From Anaerolineales bacterium (lineage in GTDB: Bacteria > Chloroflexota > Anaerolineae > 4572-78 > J111), in NCBI GenBank assembly GCA_015075185.1, contig JABTUW010000004.1, positions 620,001-684,000 of the forward strand: a DNA stretch of 64,000 nucleotides. The letters are read 5' to 3'. Position numbers and translations under genes: made by a program. Of this stretch, positions 51,284 through 61,600 are shown piece by piece. Numbering within the stretch: the first letter of the stretch is position 1; every line of letters begins with the position of its first letter. Below the pieces are notes generated by a model. That model did not search any database and was not told the origin of the DNA. It was given only the letters and a program-made list of their open reading frames with translations.

Positions 51284-52324
51284 TCAGATCAAGTCCAACC
51301 GAACGACCGCCTCCAGGTTATTGGGTAGGTCTGGGTTTAGTCCTTTGGCCAGCGCCCGCCGGCAGGCCAATAATTGCAAGACCGGTAGATATAGCACATT
51401 CCGTACCGCTTCCGGCACGCCTGACTCGAAGGCAACCTCCGTATCCGACTCGCCCAGGGTCAATATCTGGCCGCCTAACCGCTGCGCGTCTTGTAGCACG
51501 GCTGCTTCGTAGTTCCGGTTGGCCGCCGACAGCAGCCCAATGACCAGAGTGCCGGGGCCGGCCATCGAGATCGGACCGTGGCGAAACTCCAAAAAGTGGA
51601 ACGGCTCACTGTGGGTCAAAGACATCTCCTTCATCTTGAGATTGGTTTCGCAGGCCAGGCCATAACGCGGGCCACTCCCCAGAAAGTAAAAGCGGTCGAG
51701 TTCCAAATTGCTGCCCCAAGCCTGGGCCAGCTCGCTGTACTCATTAAGCAGACGCTGGCCCACTTCGGGCAGGCGCTGTATCGCCTCGAGCAAATCCTGA
51801 CGATGGGCCAGCAGGGCAGCCAGGGCTGTCACCGCCACATACATCGAGGCAAAGGAGCGGGTCTGAGCAATGCTCTGTTCCTGGCCAGCGGGGATAATCA
51901 GATTGACATCCCCCTGCCTGGCCAGGGGCCGGTCAGGATAATTGGTGATGGTGATGATTTCCCCTTGCTGGTTCTGGCGAAACTGTTTGACCGCCTGTAA
52001 GGTTTCACTCGTTTCGCCGGAGCGACTGACCGTGATCAGTAAGGTGCGGTCCTGAACAACATAGGCGCTGGCCGGGTACATAACCAGTTCGCCGCCGGGG
52101 ACAGCCCGGACCGCTCGCCCGGTCAGCTCCTGGACTAGGGCTGCGCCGGCCAACGAGAGATAGTAGGTTGAGCCGCAGCCGGTGAAAATAATCTGGTCGT
52201 AACTGCCAGTAGCCCACAACCGCTGCAAGGCTTCGGTCTGCTGCGCCACTACCGCTAGGGCTTCTTGCCAAGCGGCAGGTTGGGTTTGAATTTCATGCAA
52301 AGTATGCTGTCCTAACACTGTCAT
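51284..52324 (-). CDS. SIS-domain sugar-phosphate isomerase/deaminase, AgaS/GlmS-C-like
   Basis: 346 residues with two SIS domains and no glutaminase domain. FTGCGSTYYLSLAG and ITVSRSGETSET form the first sugar-phosphate site; FLGSGPRYGLACETNLKMKEMS and EPFHFLEFRHGP belong to the second. Relatives deaminate or isomerise amino-sugar or fructosamine phosphates (AgaS, FrlB, GlmS C-domain). The start overlaps the amidohydrolase stop by four bases (ATGA), so the two are translationally coupled. Confidence 0.87.
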   Translation of the reverse strand: MTVLGQHTLHEIQTQPAAWQEALAVVAQQTEALQRLWATGSYDQIIFTGCGSTYYLSLAGAALVQELTGRAVRAVPGGELVMYPASAYVVQDRTLLITVSRSGETSETLQAVKQFRQNQQGEIITITNYPDRPLARQGDVNLIIPAGQEQSIAQTRSFASMYVAVTALAALLAHRQDLLEAIQRLPEVGQRLLNEYSELAQAWGSNLELDRFYFLGSGPRYGLACETNLKMKEMSLTHSEPFHFLEFRHGPISMAGPGTLVIGLLSAANRNYEAAVLQDAQRLGGQILTLGESDTEVAFESGVPEAVRNVLYLPVLQLLACRRALAKGLNPDLPNNLEAVVRLDLI

Positions 52325-53370
52325 GGTATTTCCTTTACGGAAAGAATCTGGGCCGCATTTTGATAATAGACTTTTTGCAGAACCTCATCCGGCAGAAAGA
52401 GGCCGTAGATATGCCAGCGGCCCTGGCCTGGGGTGCCCTGCGGGTCTGGATTGTAGTTAAAATATTCGTCATCGGTTTCAAGGAAACGATAATAGACCCG
52501 GTAGGTAGCCAGGTCCGGGCCGCCATCCGTTCCGAAGAGAATCCGGTCGGCGTATTGCAAAAAGAAGCGGCGAGCGGCGTAGGGCTGGCGGCCTAATTCG
52601 GCAATTCGTGCGCCGAAGTCAATGTAGAAATTGGAACAACGATCCAGCAGTTGGCTGACCCAGCCCAGGTTTTCGGCGTAACAGCCGACGTGCGCCCCAA
52701 TGAAGGTGGTTTGGGGATGGCGCGCCACCAAGTTGGCCAGTTGGTCCATAACGGTCATAAAAGCTGGGAAAGGCGGGCTGGGGAAGTACCAGTCGGGGTG
52801 GGCGTGCAGCTCTTCCCAGCGCTCGTTGGTTTCATCCAGGGGGTCAAAAAAAGCCACCGGATCGGCCACGTGGATTAGCACGGGCAGACCCAACTCCCCG
52901 GCAGTGGCCCAGACCGGATCGAGGCGGGAATCATCGACCGTGACCAGTTTACCGTGCTGGTCGCGCACATGCAGACCAAAAGGCTTCCAGATTTTTAACC
53001 CCTCGGCCCCCCAGGCGACCTGCTGCCTGAAGCGAGCGGCAGCCCAATCGCCGAAGCTGTTACCATGCTCCGGCCAGGTTGCCCAATTCACACCTCCAAA
53101 AATGCGGAAGCGCTCCGGATCCGCCGCCTTGAACTTGTCGAGGCGGTGCTGCAAGATCTCTTCCCCCCAGCCGCCATCTAGGTCCACATAAACGCGGACA
53201 TCTGCTTCATCCAGCGCTGCCAGCAGTTCGGACGCCGGACGCTCGGACCAACCGCCGCCAAAATCAGGGCCGAGATGGTTATGAGCGTCAATCACCGGGA
53301 AGCGGGGTTTAATAATCGGTGTTACTTTGGTCACGAGCGTGGGCCGTGGGCGATAATCGGTTAGTAACAT
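52321..53370 (-). CDS. Amidohydrolase-2 family metal-dependent hydrolase
   Basis: 349 residues, TIM-barrel hydrolase of the PF04909 type. VIDAHNHLG gives the HxH metal ligands near the start, VLIHVADP and FIGAHVGCYAENL the next His residues, and ILFGTDGG the late Asp. Family members are hydrolases or decarboxylases of small ring or carboxylate compounds. As first gene of an operon with a SIS isomerase and a sugar kinase it may open or cleave a sugar lactone or related compound. The ATG at 53370 has GAGG 5 nt upstream. Confidence 0.85.
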   Translation of the reverse strand: MLLTDYRPRPTLVTKVTPIIKPRFPVIDAHNHLGPDFGGGWSERPASELLAALDEADVRVYVDLDGGWGEEILQHRLDKFKAADPERFRIFGGVNWATWPEHGNSFGDWAAARFRQQVAWGAEGLKIWKPFGLHVRDQHGKLVTVDDSRLDPVWATAGELGLPVLIHVADPVAFFDPLDETNERWEELHAHPDWYFPSPPFPAFMTVMDQLANLVARHPQTTFIGAHVGCYAENLGWVSQLLDRCSNFYIDFGARIAELGRQPYAARRFFLQYADRILFGTDGGPDLATYRVYYRFLETDDEYFNYNPDPQGTPGQGRWHIYGLFLPDEVLQKVYYQNAAQILSVKEIP

Positions 53371-53554
53371 AAGCACCTCTTCCAGTTGTAGCTTAAAATC
53401 CCCATAATCATAACCAAAGTTCTGCTCAATGGCAAGCCCGCCAACACCTTATGTTCGGATTTAGGGACCAGTTTCCAGAACCGTACCCCTACCCTGCCCA
53501 AAGGAACCTTCGGGCTATTTCCTGTATAGCCCGGTTGGAACTATAATAAAGGGC

Positions 53555-54853
53555 GTGCTCTGGCTTCCTGGTAAAGACACCTTCAAACACATCACTCGTA
53601 TACGGCGACAGCGGTGGCGGCGGATTGCCCGCCTGCTGCTTTTTGTTTTTCTCCTGTTCGGCCTGGGTACGGCGGCGGCTCCCCCGCAGGGGTCGCTGCT
53701 GGTTGATATGGCGGCTGTCACCGCCGGCCATCACTTTGATTTTGTGGATTGGGAGTCGCAGGCCCTGCTCGATGAATTGCTGCGGCGCTGGAATCCCCCG
53801 CCTGTGCCCGATTCCCCCAAAGCGCAGCAAGTCCTGGTCCTCACCTTCTTAAACCAGGCTGAACACCTGGCCAACCTGCAAGGGGAACTAAAGAAAAACT
53901 ACGCTACCCGGACCACGGAGTCTCCGCAAACCAGCGTCCTGGCCGAAAAAGTAGGCCAGTTTCGGGCTGCTCAAAGCGACATCCAGTCCCAGGTTGAACT
54001 TATCCTGGCCCGACAGGTGGAAACTGTTTTACACGACGAGGGCTTTACCATCGCCGGAACGGTCTTTCCACCCGTCGCCTTCCGCTTTGTAGACCCACCC
54101 ACCGCCTTGATCCTTTCTCCCCGCGACCGCATCCAAAACCAATATTTCGTCGGTCTGGCCCCAGGCCTGGATTATGCCCGGCGGGCCGAGATCGAAGCGG
54201 CCCTGGACCGGCGCGGCGATGTATCCAGCTATGTGACCGACATCGGCGGGCTGGGCAGCTACCCAACTATGGTCATCAGCCACGCTTCTTTACCCTATCT
54301 TATTGACACCATTGCCCACGAGTGGACCCACAACTATTTTTTTACCTTCCCCGCCAACCTGGCCTGGGCTTATCAAAGCGACGCCAAGCTGATGACCCTC
54401 AACGAAACAGCAGCCAGCCTCGTCGGCGGGGAGATCAGCCGCCAAGTGATCGCCCGCTTCTATCCTGACTGGCTGGACCAACTGTCGCCCATTGACCGGG
54501 CCGGCCTAGCCGTTCCCCCCAAGCCCTCCGAATTTGCCCTGGCCATGCGCCGCATCCGCCAGGAGGTGGACCACCTGCTGGCAGAGGGCCAGGTCCAAGA
54601 AGCCGAAGCGTTTATGGAAGCCGAGCGCCTCAAGCTGGTCGAAAAAGGATACCCCTTGCGCAAGCTCAACCAGGCTTATTTTGCTTTTCACGGCTCCTAT
54701 GCTCTCAGCCCTGGCTCGATTGACCCCACCGGGGCGCAGCTCCGCCAGCTTCGCGCCGCCAGTCCTTCGCTCAAGTCGTTCCTCAACCGGGTTGGCTGGC
54801 TGAACAGTTACGACGACTACACCGCCTGGCTGGCCGAGGCTGGAGTCAATTAG
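53555..54853 (+). CDS. Membrane-anchored putative zinc metallopeptidase (HEWTH)
   Basis: About 432 residues; no named family recognised. A basic N-terminus (RIRRQRWRRIAR) precedes one hydrophobic segment (LLLFVFLLFGLG, ~27-38), so it is an inner-membrane-anchored or secreted protein. HEWTH at 255-259 followed 25 residues later by LNETAASLVGGE (Glu 284) is the gluzincin pattern HExxH...E. The start is uncertain: the GTG at 53555 comes only 8 nt after a TATAAT (53542-53547), which would give an almost leaderless mRNA; AAAGGG lies right against it. A 7-bp hairpin GGGCTAT/ATAGCCC (53512-53532) sits in the promoter. Confidence 0.7.
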   Translation: MLWLPGKDTFKHITRIRRQRWRRIARLLLFVFLLFGLGTAAAPPQGSLLVDMAAVTAGHHFDFVDWESQALLDELLRRWNPPPVPDSPKAQQVLVLTFLNQAEHLANLQGELKKNYATRTTESPQTSVLAEKVGQFRAAQSDIQSQVELILARQVETVLHDEGFTIAGTVFPPVAFRFVDPPTALILSPRDRIQNQYFVGLAPGLDYARRAEIEAALDRRGDVSSYVTDIGGLGSYPTMVISHASLPYLIDTIAHEWTHNYFFTFPANLAWAYQSDAKLMTLNETAASLVGGEISRQVIARFYPDWLDQLSPIDRAGLAVPPKPSEFALAMRRIRQEVDHLLAEGQVQEAEAFMEAERLKLVEKGYPLRKLNQAYFAFHGSYALSPGSIDPTGAQLRQLRAASPSLKSFLNRVGWLNSYDDYTAWLAEAGVN

Positions 54854-55412
54854 TTCTACCAGCCGCAAGCAAAGCCTCAACAGCTTGCCGGCTGACTCGC
54901 ACTTGCTGGGTAGGGTTAGCCTCGTCCAGAGCGACATACGACATAAGTTCCCCTCGCTCGACCAAACGCTTGATGCGCATTCGAGCCGCCTGAATATTTT
55001 GCCCGGCTAAATCCTTAAACAGAATATGGGCAGCCACCGTATAACTGATCAAATCATCCCGACGAAGCCAGGCTTGTACACGAGCCATTACCTGACCGAT
55101 GCCCGGCTGCGACCAAAAAGAGGCCGGGATAGTATAAGCATAAGGTCCGTTCGCTCGGGCAAATAGCACATCAATTACATCTTGAAGTGTGTCTACGACT
55201 TCGCCAACGACCTGATCTTCTACAGCCGCTCGATCCAACTCTTCATTGGCTATCTGGACTAACAACCTGACTTTGTTGAGCAATGGACTCGATTGAAATG
55301 GTGCATTTGCTGAGTCGCTACTTCCCTCCCAGTACAACAGTTGTCCAAGCTGCCGGTAGTGGGTTAACACTCGATTAATTACATCACGAGTAATGGTATC
55401 CTGATCAAACAT
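54846..55412 (-). CDS. Unknown protein with HTH-like C-terminus (188 aa)
   Basis: Not recognised. Residues 1-95 are helical and acidic. The C-terminal 60 residues (SYTVAAHILFKDLAGQN, RMRIKRLVERGEL, then VRVSRQAVEALLA) resemble a MerR/excisionase-type winged helix-turn-helix in which a short hairpin is followed by SRxAVE. The ATG at 55412 follows AAGGAGGGG. The gene has a strong promoter carrying two identical palindromes, which this protein may bind itself. It converges with the HEWTH gene, overlapping its end by 8 nt. Confidence 0.65.
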   Translation of the reverse strand: MFDQDTITRDVINRVLTHYRQLGQLLYWEGSSDSANAPFQSSPLLNKVRLLVQIANEELDRAAVEDQVVGEVVDTLQDVIDVLFARANGPYAYTIPASFWSQPGIGQVMARVQAWLRRDDLISYTVAAHILFKDLAGQNIQAARMRIKRLVERGELMSYVALDEANPTQQVRVSRQAVEALLAAGRTN

Positions 55413-55448
55413 TGACCCCTCCTTGACAGATTACAAATTGATGATGAG

Positions 55449-55496
55449 GCTAACGTTAGCTAAGTCTATACTATCATAGCTAACGTTAGCTGTCAA
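55449..55496 (-). promoter_or_regulatory. Promoter with two identical 12-bp palindromic operators
   Basis: The palindrome GCTAACGTTAGC occurs at 55449-55460 and 55479-55490, centres exactly 30 bp apart (about three helical turns). On the minus strand TTGACA (55491-55496) and TAGTAT (55468-55473) are 17 bp apart, so one palindrome fills the spacer and the other covers the early transcribed region. This layout is typical of tight repression by a dimeric regulator. Confidence 0.8.
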
Positions 55497-55512
55497 GGGG
55501 TAAATCTTTAAC

Positions 55513-55549
55513 AAAAAGGCCGCGAGAGACCACCCCTCGCGGCCTTTTT
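55513..55549 (-). terminator. Rho-independent terminator after the alpha-2-macroglobulin gene
   Basis: GGCCGCGAG (55518-55526) pairs with CTCGCGGCC (55536-55544), flanked by five A and five T residues, so it can work in both directions. On the minus strand it ends the large lipoprotein gene and insulates the promoter next to it. Confidence 0.88.
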
Positions 55550-55594
55550 AGCATCAACCACTACTCAAGGTGTGATAGACTGTACCTCTTTCTC

Positions 55595-55622
55595 TGTCTG
55601 CTGCCTACCGTCTACTGTCTAC
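55595..55622. repeat. Heptamer tandem repeat (TGTCTAC type)
   Basis: Four 7-bp units (TGTCTGC, TGCCTAC, CGTCTAC, TGTCTAC) end 5 nt past the lipoprotein stop codon; the same word is repeated at 40960-40987. Confidence 0.7.
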
Positions 55623-55627
55623 CATTT

Positions 55628-58600
55628 CTACCTCCCAATGCTCAACAACCGCCCGTCACTCCGTCCAAACACCTCCGGGAAATAAAACTCGCTGGCGACG
55701 GTGGGAATGACATGGTAATCGCCGGGGAGGGTGGCGCGCATGGTGTAGCTGTACTCGTAGGTGCCCTTGGGCAGGGTGTCGGCAAAGAGAACGACCTTGT
55801 CGTCGCGCAGTTCGCTGCGGGAGTACCAGCGCCACCACCACCAGTAATAGGGATAATCGTAGTAAACATCTCCTTCACCATAAAAGGCCCGGCTGGCGCG
55901 GCTGAGAGTCGGGTCCATTGCCAGCAGGCTGGTGGTGGCCAGGCCGGTATCAATGGCCTCGGCCCCGGCCGGCAGCGGGTCTTCAACCACGACATAGTAG
56001 AGGTCATTGGGGGCGATGATGGTCAGGTCCACCCGGATCACATCGCCCAACCGGGCCTCGCGCACCTCCGGGCAGAAGGTTTCTGCGCTTCCTCGCGCCC
56101 TCGCCGCTTCGCAGCTTTCCAGCGTGTAGCGCCGGCTGACGATGATACCGCGCTCTGCCGGTTCGATCTCTTCGACGGGCAGGTACACCTTCAGGTGGGC
56201 GCTGTAGTAGAGGCGGCCGTTGCCGTCGGTGCGAGCGATGGTCAGGCGGTTGCCGGCATCGGCCAGCAGGTCGGCGATAGGCACGGCCAGCTTGATGCTC
56301 TCCTGCACGTTCTCTTTGGTGGCCACACCCTCAATTTTGTCAGACTCGTTGAGGTAGACCGAGTACTCATAGTTGGCCTCCAGCTCGCCCGTCTCGACCA
56401 TCCAATCGGTCAGGGCGATGAGCGTCCAGGCGGTCTCTTGCGTGGTTTCCCAGATACCGTCTTTGCGGGCAATCATCAGCCAGCGGACCACGTTGGGGAT
56501 GAGGGCGTTGTCGGGGTCAAGCCGGGCCAGGGTATCGAGGATGATCGCGGTGGAGCGGGTGTCGGTATTCATGGCCCACCAGTCGTACTGGTTCTCTTCC
56601 CAGTGCGCCCCGGTGGCGCTGAGAATGGCCGCGCTGTTGATGTCGGAGAGCAGGGTGTTAATGCCACCCTGGTAGCCCTGGGCGTCGCTCAGGTTGAGCG
56701 CCAGGGCCAGGTAAGCCCGGCCATAGTGCGCCAGCTTCTCGCGGGCGTCGAACAGCGCCTCCAGCGCATCGCGCGGCGCTTGCCCGCCCTCGGCCAGGGC
56801 GTAGAGGACAAAGGCGTGGCGGTTGGCGTCGAAGGTATTATTTAATTGGCGCGTGGTCTGCAGATGGTTGAGCAGGAAATTCTGCCCGTTGGCCAGCACC
56901 GTCGCCGAGACATTGACCCCGGCCTGCTGCGCTTTGGTCAGGGCAAAGACGACGTAAGCGGTAATGTGAACGTTGCTCTCATCGTCGGCCCACCAGCCCC
57001 AGCCGCCGTCCGGCTTCTGTTGGACGTAGAGCTTGCCCAACCCCTGCTCGACCAGTCCGGGCAGCTTGTCGGCCAGCTCCTTGTTCTCGATGCCGAGAGA
57101 CTGCAGGGCATTGAAGGTCAATACATTAGGCAGGAAGCGGCTGACGGTTTGCTCGGTACATTCGTAGGGGTAATGCTCCAGGTAGCCCAGGCCGTCGCGC
57201 ATGCCGGCTGCCAGGCTGGGATCAAGCTGGATGGTCAATTCGCCCTTGCGCTCGTCGAAATTGGGCGGCAGGGCGACCACCTCGGTCTGGCTGCCGCCTG
57301 CCACTAATTGGCCCGCCGTACCGACGATGTCGGGCGCAGTATAGCGGTGGACCAGCAGGCTGCCGTCCGGTCCGGTAGTCAGCCGTGGCTTGGCCGCATC
57401 GTTGTACTGCCCATCCGCGCTCACTGCGGCAAAGATCACCTCGGTGGTGATGACATCCGGCACGGTCACATCCCAGGTGACTTTAGTTTCACTGCGGGCG
57501 GGGATGGTCACGCTCTGCACCGGGGGGGTCTCCTGGCTGATCTGGAGGCCCTGCGCGGCCAGGGTCACCTCCGCGGCCATGTCGGCGTCGGTATTGTTGG
57601 TCAGGTTGGCCGCCAGTTGCGCCCGGTCATCTACGACAAAGAAGCGCGGGGCAACCGGCCGGATCAGCAGCGGTTTGGTGACAATCAACTCGCCAGTAGC
57701 TTCGCCCACCTGGGTCTCGTTGGTAACGCCCACGCCGCGCATGACCCAGGTGGTCAGGTTGTCGGGCAGGGTGATTTTGACCTCAGCCTGGCCGTTTGGG
57801 TCGGTCACGACCAACGGGTTCCAGTAGGCGGTGTCGCTGAACTCCTCGCGGACCTCCACCCCGGCCGGGACAGCCACATTTTGGGCGACGGCGCTGTCGG
57901 CGGCGGCTTCTTCGCGGGCCATGCCCTCCATCGGCGGTGCAGCAGCAGGGGCAGGAACCATCGTCGCCTGCGGGGCCAGCATGGCCTCCGACTCAGGTGC
58001 GCCGCCAGCGGCCTTCTGTTCGGCAAACTCCTGCTGGTCCAGGCCCAAATCTTCGGCCAGTTCCAGCAAAAGCTGGTTGACCGAAATCGCCAGGCCGCTG
58101 GCCGTGCTGATGCCCAGACCACGCCGGCTGTAGAATGCCTTGACCACGGCTTCCGACTCGCGCGGCAGCAAGCTGAGCACCGCTTTGTCTACCAGGTCCA
58201 GCGAAAATTCGGCAGCAGCAACCGGCTGGTTCGAGGCATTGGTCACTTCGAGGTTGTAGCTGATCTCTTCGCCGGGCTGGGCTTGCTCCACGCTGGGGGT
58301 CAAGCTGACTTTGAGAACCTGAGCCATCGGCTTGACATCAATCGGCAGGATGCCCACTTTGTAATCGGCCAATCGCGGTGCATCCCCCTCCTGGGGGCCT
58401 TCACGACCCTGAACCAAAACGACCGAAACGTAGATATTGGGCGCGTAGTTCTCGGTGATCGGCAGGCGATAGACCTGGCTGGTGCTGGTCATTTTGATGA
58501 CTTCGTGCTGGATGATCCGCCCGCGCTCGACCGTCACCAGGGCTTCATGCTCACCAGCAAAGGGAGAGGGGATGAGGATTTCGGCGGTTTCGCCGGGGGT

Positions 58601-61600
58601 ATATTCGGCCTTATCGCTGATAAGGGTGATGCGGTCGTTGTTCTCACGCCGCCAAGAGATGTTATCCTTGCCGGCCACCCAAACGAAGATGGAGGAACGG
58701 ATATTGGAAGACGGGAAGGTTGGAAGGTTGGATTGATCTTCATTGGGCGACTCGTCAGGGGTGGTCAGGGTGGCCGCATCCTGGGCGACAATCTGGTAAG
58801 AGCCGCCCTGCGGCGGGGTGAAGCGAGCCACAGCCTCGCCCTGGCTGTCGGTGGTCACGTTGAACTCCTCGACCAGCTCCTTTTTGGTCTCCGACTTCCA
58901 GAAGCCGCCGTTGCCCTCGGCCATAAAGGTATTGACCCACTCGTAGCGGATGATTTGCACGTTCAACTCTTTGTCGAGCAGGCGGTTGGCGGCCCAATCC
59001 ACGGCGACCAGGTTAATGGCTGTTTCCTCCCCCGCATCGGCCACATGTTCCTGCGGGCTTAGGCCGATGTAGTAGTCACCTTTGTGAAGAGTGATACTGG
59101 TTCGTCCGGAGATGAATTGGTTGTCTGGTCCGGTTGCGGTTGCTTCGATAATAATTCTTTGACTACCCGAAGACAGGAGACTGTCGAGTTCCTGGCCGTC
59201 CAGTTCGACCAGCAGTTGGCCGGCGGCATCGGTGACGCCGCTGCCGCTCAATACCGGCTGCGGGGTCGGAGGGGTGTACCACCACCAGCAGTCGTAACAG
59301 ACATAGGGGTCGTCGGCGTCGTCGAAGCTGTAGCTGCCCAGTTGGGCCGGGTCGAAGCGGTAACTCTGGGCCAGTACATTCCAGGTAAGATTGGCTCCAG
59401 CCAGCGGGCCGCCAAAGAAATAGGTGGTGTTGATCGTCGCTTCGAGGCTTTCACCGCGCAGGGCCTCGCTTTTGCCCGGCTCGACCGTCACCTCAAATTC
59501 CGGCGGGCGGTAGGCCGCTACCTGGAAGGACTGCTCGAAATACTGGGTCTGGTTGTCGAAATCAATGGCGATGATATAGCTGCCCAGGGCCGCGCCCTCT
59601 TCCAGCTTGACTTCGCCGTTGAAGGTTCCGGCCGGGCTGAGGTCCACCATCTCGTCCAGAATTGTCTCGTAGTTGGGGTTGCGCACCAGCACATGGACCT
59701 GGCGCAGATCGGGGCGGCCAAATTTCACGTCGTCCTCGGTGCGCAGGATGCCTTTGAATTCGACGGTCTGGCCGGGGCGGTAGATGGGCCGGTCGGTGTA
59801 GATATGGGCAGTGTAACTTGGCAGACCGTAGGCAAAGTTGTTCAGGCCAAAATCGTAGGGGCTGATGCCCTGCGCCCAATTTTCGGAAACCGCCGTGAAA
59901 CCTTGCCCATTACCGTTGGGCAGAACAACGGCCAGGATCCCGGAGCGGTTGGTACGCTTGCCCAGATCCAGGCGGGCGATGCCGCTGGCATCGGTGGTGG
60001 CAGTCCCCAGGGCGTTGCGGTCGTCGTCATAGAAGGCAACTTCCAACCCCGCCTCCGGCTGGCCGCTGGCTAAATGGGTCGCCCAGACCAGGGTATCATA
60101 CTGACCGGCCTTGAGGGTCAGGTTGGTCTCGCTGACAACCAGAATGTGTTCCTGTTCGTAATTGTAACGGTCGGGCGGAATCTGGGGCGAGTCGGCTTCC
60201 AGGAAGTACAGGCCCGGTTCCAGTGCGCCGCCGCCCTCGACCAAGTCAATGGGTTTGAAGCCCTGCGTGTCGGTGGCCGCTTCCAGCCGCTCCTGCCACT
60301 GGCGAATGAGGCTGCCGGAGCCGGGCGTGAAATCATTCCATTCCCAATAAGGGCGCAAGATGAGCTGCGGGTCAAGCCGGTAGAGACGCAGGTTGAGAGT
60401 GGTCACGTTGACATAGCCAACGATCATTTTGGCCGGCAGGTCGGCGTCATAGGTGCCGATCAAATCCGGCACGCGGAGCTGGTAGTTGGGCGGAAGCGGC
60501 GCGGTGCGGAAGCGAACGGCCACGTTTTCCCGGACCTGATTGCCGTAGGGGTCTTCAATGCCGGGAGTAATCCGCACCTCGTAATCGGTAGAGGGCTTGG
60601 CTCCAAAGCTGATGCCAAAGGTGTTGTCCCAGGATGAGTAGTAGGTGTAAACTTCGGTGGGGGTGATCGGCAGCGGCGGGGTCATCGAGACGTGCTGCAT
60701 GACCGTCGCCGGACTGATGGGGGTATTGAAGATGATCCGGAAATCGGTGTGGGGATAGGCCGCTTTGTCGCCATCTGCGGGTTCTGTGCCGACAATTTTG
60801 GGCAGCGGCACCGTGGTGAAGCTGAAGGTGTAAGGACTGACCATCCCCTGGCCTCCGGCTACAGAAGTAACCCCGGCCTCAATTGTCACCTGATAGGTGG
60901 TGTCAAATTCGAGGCGCTCGGTGGGGGTGAAGGTCAGCGTCTCGCCGATAACCTGAAATTGGCCTGAGACACTGCTGCTGCCAAACAAACCCCTGGCGCC
61001 GAGATCAAAGTTGGCCTGGGCGGATTGGGGATCAACAGGCTGGTTGAAAGTGACCCGCACCGCCGTTTCGATGGGCGTCAGGGTCTGGCCGTCGCTGGGA
61101 GCAACAAACACGACTTCCGGCGGCTGGGTGGTGAAACTCCACTCGAAGTCAGCGGCCAGAACTGTTTGCCCGGCCACGTCGGCCAGGCCGGATTTGACCC
61201 GGGCTTTGAAGGTCGTCCCGCCCGACAGGGGTTTTTCCGGCTTAAAGACGTAAATCGAGGTGTTCAGCCACTCCCCTTTGCCGGCGACAGCCGGTTCGAA
61301 TTCGAGCGGCTGGGGAAAGTTTTCGGCCTCTTCTAACGAGGTCAGCGGGACGACAGGCCGGTTGAACATCACGGTGATGGTACTGTTGGTTTCGACATCC
61401 GCCGTGCTGGCGGCCGGGATAACCTGAGTGACCTCCAGATAACCGGGGGTGCTAAAGCGAAAGGTGAACGGTTCGACCAGGGGTGCACCATCCTCGGCAG
61501 CAGCGGCCTGGGTTAAAATGGCGTCATAGAGGGCAGCCCGTTCGAGCGGCTGGGCGGGCGTAAAGCGCAGTGTCCGCTCGTCGGGCCAGGAGATCTGGCC

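Noticed and set aside
57308..59062. 584-codon plus-strand open frame (and 55712-56845)
   Set aside because: Antisense to the alpha-2-macroglobulin gene; Gly/Val/Gln-rich low-complexity translation without domain features.
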